Origin: Desulfamplus sp.
Lineage (GTDB): Bacteria; Desulfobacterota; Desulfobacteria; Desulfobacterales; Desulfobacteraceae
Length of the DNA stretch: 17,667 nt
Assembly (NCBI GenBank): GCA_015233755.1
Contig: JADFXA010000017.1
Span: forward strand, 1 to 17,667
Direction of reading: 5' to 3'
Shown here one piece after another: positions 14,380-17,667 of this stretch. Position numbers and translations under genes: made by a program. Position 1 is the stretch's first letter; the number at the start of each line of letters is the position of its first letter. The notes beneath the pieces were generated by a model. The model was given only the letters and a program-made list of their open reading frames with translations. It had not been told where the DNA came from and did no database searches.

Positions 14380-14943
14380 TCAGGCCTGTGCAAGAATTGA
14401 CTCAACAATTTTCTCTATTTGTTGAACGCATTTGCCACAGCCTCCGCCTGCCTTTACATAGAATGTAACATCTTCTGCTGATTTAAGATTATTTTGCTTT
14501 ACAGTTTCTATTATTTCAAGATCAGTTACTCCAAAGCACTCACATATTGTATTGCCTGGTTTAGCAAGTATTTCAATACCTTTATATGATCTTATAGCTT
14601 TACGTAAAGCATCCTGCCCCATAACAGAACAGTGCATCTTTTCTTTTGGAAGGCCTCCAAGATAATCAGCGATGTCATCATTAGTTAGTTTTTCAGCATC
14701 ATCAAGAGTCATACCTTTAACAATCTCAGTTAATGCTGATGAAGATGCAACTGCACTTGCACAGCCAAATGTCATAAAACTTGCATCAACAATTCTGCCA
14801 CTCTTGTTTATTTTTAGAAATAGCTTTAAAGCGTCTCCACAGGAGAGAGAACCAGTTTCACCAACTGCATCTGCATCTTTCATCTCTCCAGCATTTCTTG
14901 GATTCAGGAAATGATCCTTGACTTTATCATTATATTCCCACAT
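14380..14943 (-). CDS. nifU: NifU-like Fe-S cluster scaffold (IscU domain + BFD-like [2Fe-2S] domain)
   Basis: The start chosen is the ATG at 14943 (MWEYNDKVKDHF), with AGGAG about 7-8 nt upstream. The open frame continues to 14985, but those 14 residues are unlike the family and have no ribosome site. The 187-aa protein has an N-terminal IscU domain with three scaffold Cys (C35 in SCGD, C61 in FGCAS, C105 in HCSVM) and the Asp D37. A BFD-like [2Fe-2S] domain follows, with C134 and C136 (CEC), and C169 and C172 (CGKC). The third, Nfu domain of Azotobacter-type NifU is absent; this two-domain form is common in anaerobes such as deltaproteobacteria and epsilonproteobacteria. It lies directly upstream of nifS, its sulfur donor. 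Confidence 0.94.
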   Translation of the reverse strand: MWEYNDKVKDHFLNPRNAGEMKDADAVGETGSLSCGDALKLFLKINKSGRIVDASFMTFGCASAVASSSALTEIVKGMTLDDAEKLTNDDIADYLGGLPKEKMHCSVMGQDALRKAIRSYKGIEILAKPGNTICECFGVTDLEIIETVKQNNLKSAEDVTFYVKAGGGCGKCVQQIEKIVESILAQA

Positions 14944-15053
14944 ATTTTTTCTCCTAACTGATATGTTAATTTTCACATAATTCATTCATCAGCATTACAT
15001 TGAAAATATTTTGTTTTATTTGATTACTATTTTGTTTTTTATTCAAAAAATAG

Positions 15054-15136
15054 TGTTGTTCGAGTATTCAACATATTTATTCAGGCAATTAAAAATACAA
15101 CAGCGTTGCATGTTGTCAACTTATAAAACTATGTTG
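15054..15136. promoter_or_regulatory. Cluster of TGTTG/CAACA dyads in the nifU / dehydrogenase divergent region
   Basis: Three overlapping or neighbouring dyads share the half-site TGTTG: TGTTG-N10-CAACA (15054-15073), ACAACA-N8-TGTTGT (15097-15116) and GTTG-T-CAAC (15112-15120). A lone TGTTG lies at 15132-15136. This fits a multi-site operator for one regulator controlling the divergent genes. It does not look like the known E. coli IscR motifs. The rest of 14944-15222 is AT-rich and holds no gene. Confidence 0.4.
15092..15119 (-). promoter_or_regulatory. Predicted nifU-nifS promoter with operator-like dyad in its spacer
   Basis: On the minus strand TTGACA (15119-15114), 16 bp, TATTTT (15097-15092). 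The dyad ACAACA-N8-TGTTGT (15097-15116) lies almost wholly between and partly over the two boxes, where a bound repressor would block polymerase. The leader would be ~145 nt. Confidence 0.5.
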
Positions 15137-15159
15137 TTTTGGTTAGTTAGATATACATA

Positions 15160-15177
15160 TATAACTTAAAAGTTATA
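15160..15177. repeat. Short AT-rich palindrome upstream of the dehydrogenase gene
   Basis: TATAACTT-AA-AAGTTATA, 8-bp perfect arms, 46 bp before the start codon. It contains a -10-like TATAAC (15160-15165) and may be the core promoter or an operator over it; I could not find a convincing -35 partner. Confidence 0.4.
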
Positions 15178-15222
15178 ACTACAATTTATCATTAAAAGGT
15201 TAAAGTATAGGAACATAAACAA

Positions 15223-16101
15223 ATGAAAATAACCCCTCAAAATACAGTTGTTGGATTTATTGGAACAGGCGTAATGGGTAACAGCATGGCAGGTCATATT
15301 CTTGATGCAGGATATAAATTGCATGTTTACAGCCGCACAAAATCAAAGGCAGAATTAATTTGTAAGAAAGGTGCAATTTGGGAAGATACAACAGCAGAAC
15401 TTGCAAAAAAATGCAATGTAATCATCACAATTGTCGGCTTTCCTTCAGACGTTGAAGAGGTCTATCTTCAAAAAGGTGGAATTATTGAAAATGCCTCACC
15501 AGAGACCATTTTGATTGATATGACAACATCAAGCCCTTTGCTTGCTGCTAAAATATATGAAGAGGCTAAAAAACGTTCGATTCACGCTTTAGATGCCCCT
15601 GTATCTGGTGGAGATATTGGAGCAAAAAATGCTGCGCTCGTCATAATGGTTGGTGGCGATAAAGATATTTTTGAGGCATCAAAGCCACTTTTTGAGGTAA
15701 TGGGTAAAAATATTCATCTTCAAGGTAACGCGGGAAGCGGCCAACATACTAAGATGGCAAATCAAATATCAATTGCAGCATGTATGTTAGGGCTATGCGA
15801 AACTCTTGTATATGCTAAAAAAGCAGGGCTTGATCCCGAGATGGTCATAAAGAACATTGGAACAGGGTCGGCAGGAAGCTGGGCTTTGAATAATCTTGGC
15901 CCAAGGATCATAAAAGGTGATTTTGCACCCGGGTTTTATGTTAGACATTTTATTAAAGATATGGGTATTGCAATTGATTCAGCAAAAGAGATGGGGCTTG
16001 ATTTGCCGGGACTTAATCTTGCAAAATCACTTTATGATAAAGTTGCACAAAATGGTTATGAATATGAAGGAACGCAAGCTCTTTATAGGCTTTTTATGTA
16101 A
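15223..16101 (+). CDS. NAD(P)-dependent beta-hydroxyacid dehydrogenase (3-hydroxyisobutyrate / tartronate-semialdehyde reductase family)
   Basis: This oxidoreductase interconverts a beta-hydroxyacid and its semialdehyde. The N-terminal Rossmann fold has GTGVMG at 14-19, followed by the nucleotide-discriminating VYSRTKSK (35-42); an Arg and Lys there lean towards NADP, by inference. The substrate motif DAPVSGGDIGA spans 124-134, and the catalytic Lys is K177 in GSGQHTKMANQ, with N180. The all-alpha C-terminal domain is complete and the 292 aa are normal. The exact substrate (3-hydroxyisobutyrate, tartronate semialdehyde, succinic semialdehyde/glyoxylate) cannot be told from sequence, and no pathway genes flank it. 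AGGA lies ~11 nt upstream. Its stop codon sits inside the 8 bp shared with the pepA stop on the other strand. Confidence 0.92.
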   Translation: MKITPQNTVVGFIGTGVMGNSMAGHILDAGYKLHVYSRTKSKAELICKKGAIWEDTTAELAKKCNVIITIVGFPSDVEEVYLQKGGIIENASPETILIDMTTSSPLLAAKIYEEAKKRSIHALDAPVSGGDIGAKNAALVIMVGGDKDIFEASKPLFEVMGKNIHLQGNAGSGQHTKMANQISIAACMLGLCETLVYAKKAGLDPEMVIKNIGTGSAGSWALNNLGPRIIKGDFAPGFYVRHFIKDMGIAIDSAKEMGLDLPGLNLAKSLYDKVAQNGYEYEGTQALYRLFM

Positions 16102-17667
16102 GAGATGTTTGCCAACTACGAATAAACTCTAAAAATGTGCGAACTCCAATACCCGAAGCTCCTTTTGGAATATAGTTTTTCTCTGTAAATTCCCATGCTG
16201 TTCCAGCTATATCAATATGTGCCCACGGAGTTTTTCCAACAAAATGTTCAAGATAAGCTGCTGCTGTAATAGTACCAGCAGCTTTTCCCCCAGTATTTTT
16301 TATATCTGCTACTTTTGACTCAATCTGTTTTGTATATTCTCTTCCAAGAGGCAGCCTCCAAAGAGGCTCTCCCGCCCTATTTGCTGCTTCTACAAGTCGT
16401 TTAACAAGTTCATCGCTATTTCCCAAAATAGCAGAATAGTGATGCCCAAGCCCTATAATTGCAGCCCCTGTTAATGTTGCAATATCAACTACACAAGCAG
16501 GCTTAAAAGTCTCAATTCCGTATGCAATTGCATCGGCAAGAACCATTCTCCCCTCTGCATCAGTATTAATAACCTCCGAGGTAACTCCGTTATAGTGGCT
16601 GATTATATCACCAGGCTTTACAGCAGAACCACCAGATAGATTATCAGTGGCTGGCACAATTGCCACAACACCAAGATTGTTTGGCATCTCCTGTGCAACC
16701 GCCTCCATTACAGCAAGAACAGCAGCACCACCGCACATATCATACTTCATATCTTCCATACCAGCTGGCTGTTTAAGGCATATTCCACCAGAATCAAAGG
16801 TTATTCCTTTACCAACAAGAAGGATTGTATCTCTTTTTTCTTCTAAACCCTTCTCTTTTAAATTCTGATTTTGTTTCACATCTTCTTGTTTTAAATTGCT
16901 ATTTTCTTGCCCCTTATTCTCCTTACTTTTTGCATTACCTTTTTGGGGTTGATATTCTAAAATAACCATCTTAGGAGGCTCTGACGAACCTTGATTAACA
17001 GCAATAATTCCTCCCATTCCAAGTTCTTTCATATTATCTTTGTCAAGAATTGTGCAATTAAGTTTATATTTTTTTGCTAATTTAGTTGCATAAGTTGCAA
17101 AGTCAGATGCTCTCCACTCATTTGCAGGCTCATTACCCATATCTCTTGCATTGTAGACAGCTTGAGCAGATATTGATGCACGTTTAAGTGATTTGCGAAC
17201 CTTAGAAATAGTTTTAGAATAATTTGAACTGCTTGAAGGTGATGAAGAGTTTGAAAAATTTTCTAAATAGAATTTAATTTCAGCCAACCCATTATAATGA
17301 GGTTCATCAGGCTTCTCTTTTTTATATTTTAAAAAGCGGTAATCACCAAGTAAAATACCTTCAGCAATGTATTGTGCTATATTTGGTAAATTCATAGCAG
17401 AGGCGTCAATATCTATATATTTGTCTCTGTTATTTGCAAGGTTATTGCCCGTAAGATTTTCACTATCTGAAGGAATATTAATGAGATTTGCAATATCAGC
17501 AATAGAGACCAAAATTGTTTTAGCTTTAACTTTTGCTGCTATTGATGAAACAGAGCCGCCAGCTTTTCGTAAAATATCAACAAATTCATTGTAATCATTA
17601 AGTTTGGAGTCATTATTTATATTAATCTTCCCAATACCAACTGCTAAAATACGTTTGGGTAAAGTTA
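16094..17667 (-). CDS. pepA: Leucyl aminopeptidase (M17 family), 5' end outside window
   Basis: This two-metal cytosolic exopeptidase removes N-terminal residues from peptides; it is a hexamer in studied relatives. The frame stays open to the right edge with no stop, and the residues encoded beyond 17512 (LPKRILAVGIGK...) look like the M17 N-terminal domain. The TTG at 17512 is therefore internal, and the true start lies beyond 17667. The catalytic domain has the metal-ligand Lys and Asp in VGKGITFDSGG, catalytic Lys in CLKQPAG, Asp in YDMCGG, and the NTDAEGR block giving Asp, Glu and catalytic Arg. A TLTGA segment follows, so the active site is complete. Two low-complexity inserts stand out: a Ser-rich stretch near 17210-17255 and a Lys/Glu/Asn-rich ~35-residue insert (16829-16945) just before the catalytic core strand. 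It overlaps the dehydrogenase by 8 bp, tail to tail. Confidence 0.95.
   Translation of the reverse strand, partial: TLPKRILAVGIGKININNDSKLNDYNEFVDILRKAGGSVSSIAAKVKAKTILVSIADIANLINIPSDSENLTGNNLANNRDKYIDIDASAMNLPNIAQYIAEGILLGDYRFLKYKKEKPDEPHYNGLAEIKFYLENFSNSSSPSSSSNYSKTISKVRKSLKRASISAQAVYNARDMGNEPANEWRASDFATYATKLAKKYKLNCTILDKDNMKELGMGGIIAVNQGSSEPPKMVILEYQPQKGNAKSKENKGQENSNLKQEDVKQNQNLKEKGLEEKRDTILLVGKGITFDSGGICLKQPAGMEDMKYDMCGGAAVLAVMEAVAQEMPNNLGVVAIVPATDNLSGGSAVKPGDIISHYNGVTSEVINTDAEGRMVLADAIAYGIETFKPACVVDIATLTGAAIIGLGHHYSAILGNSDELVKRLVEAANRAGEPLWRLPLGREYTKQIESKVADIKNTGGKAAGTITAAAYLEHFVGKTPWAHIDIAGTAWEFTEKNYIPKGASGIGVRTFLEFIRSWQTSLT

Noticed and set aside
13150..14943. nifU-nifS as part of a nitrogen-fixation cluster
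   Set aside because: No nif structural or accessory genes are nearby. The same gene pair serves general Fe-S assembly in many anaerobes.
14944..14985. Fourteen extra N-terminal residues on NifU
   Set aside because: The family starts at the MWEYNDKVKDHF block. The ATG at 14943 has a good AGGAG at proper spacing, and the ATG at 14985 has none.
16094..17512. pepA starting at the TTG at 17512
   Set aside because: The frame stays open to the window edge and the extra upstream residues look like the M17 N-terminal domain. TTG with no ribosome site inside that is not a start.
1..17667. Defence island, phage, transposon or CRISPR array
   Set aside because: No transposase, integrase, Cas, restriction or phage protein, no regular spaced repeats, and base composition and codon use look even throughout.

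Overview
The window is AT-rich bacterial chromosome, densely coded on both strands, with 14 protein genes. Two of these run off the ends. I see no rRNA, tRNA, CRISPR, insertion sequence or phage gene. The best guess for the host is an anaerobic Desulfobacterota (Deltaproteobacteria) member, possibly Desulfobacterales. This is an inference from the EF-G, which has the spd/mitochondrial-EFG1-like N-terminus known in spirochaetes, planctomycetes and deltaproteobacteria, from the two-domain NifU-NifS pair, and from the REC-PAS-kinase and CheY-like regulator types. No single gene proves it.

Layout. (1) 1-4456, minus strand: mnmG (tRNA wobble-uridine modification) is followed by a type II J-domain co-chaperone and hpt (purine salvage), 7 bp apart and surely co-transcribed. 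Next comes a zinc-ribbon (MJ0042) protein with an acidic repeat-rich tail, cut by the left edge. (2) 4601-5536, plus: a YhcC/TIGR01212 radical SAM protein, divergent from mnmG and overlapping apbE tail to tail. (3) 5513-9987, minus: a single-domain response regulator with its own promoter and terminator, then aroE, a soluble REC-PAS-histidine kinase, and a membrane-anchored ApbE flavin transferase behind a hairpin. (4) 10257-13046, plus: EF-G and, 18 bp later, a small unrecognised RecA/DnaB-like P-loop protein. (5) 13150-14943, minus: nifU-nifS for Fe-S cluster assembly. (6) 15223-16101, plus: a beta-hydroxyacid dehydrogenase, sharing its stop region with pepA (minus), which continues past the right edge.

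Most genes are housekeeping: translation, tRNA modification, protein folding and turnover, Fe-S and flavin cofactors, shikimate and purine pathways. I found no clear new multi-gene system. The items most worth a second look are: an mnmG promoter so close to the start codon that the mRNA should be leaderless; an AroE whose catalytic Asp position reads Asn; the EF-G/P-loop protein pair; a cluster of TGTTG/CAACA dyads over the nifU promoter; a 16-bp perfect-stem palindrome between convergent genes; and Asn/Ser/Lys-rich inserts in several conserved enzymes. Three start sites are better placed elsewhere than the longest open frame suggests (DnaJ-like, NifU, PepA). No gene-free stretch exceeds 300 bp. 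The longest are 14944-15222, 9988-10256, 9374-9600 and 2283-2497, and each is described below.
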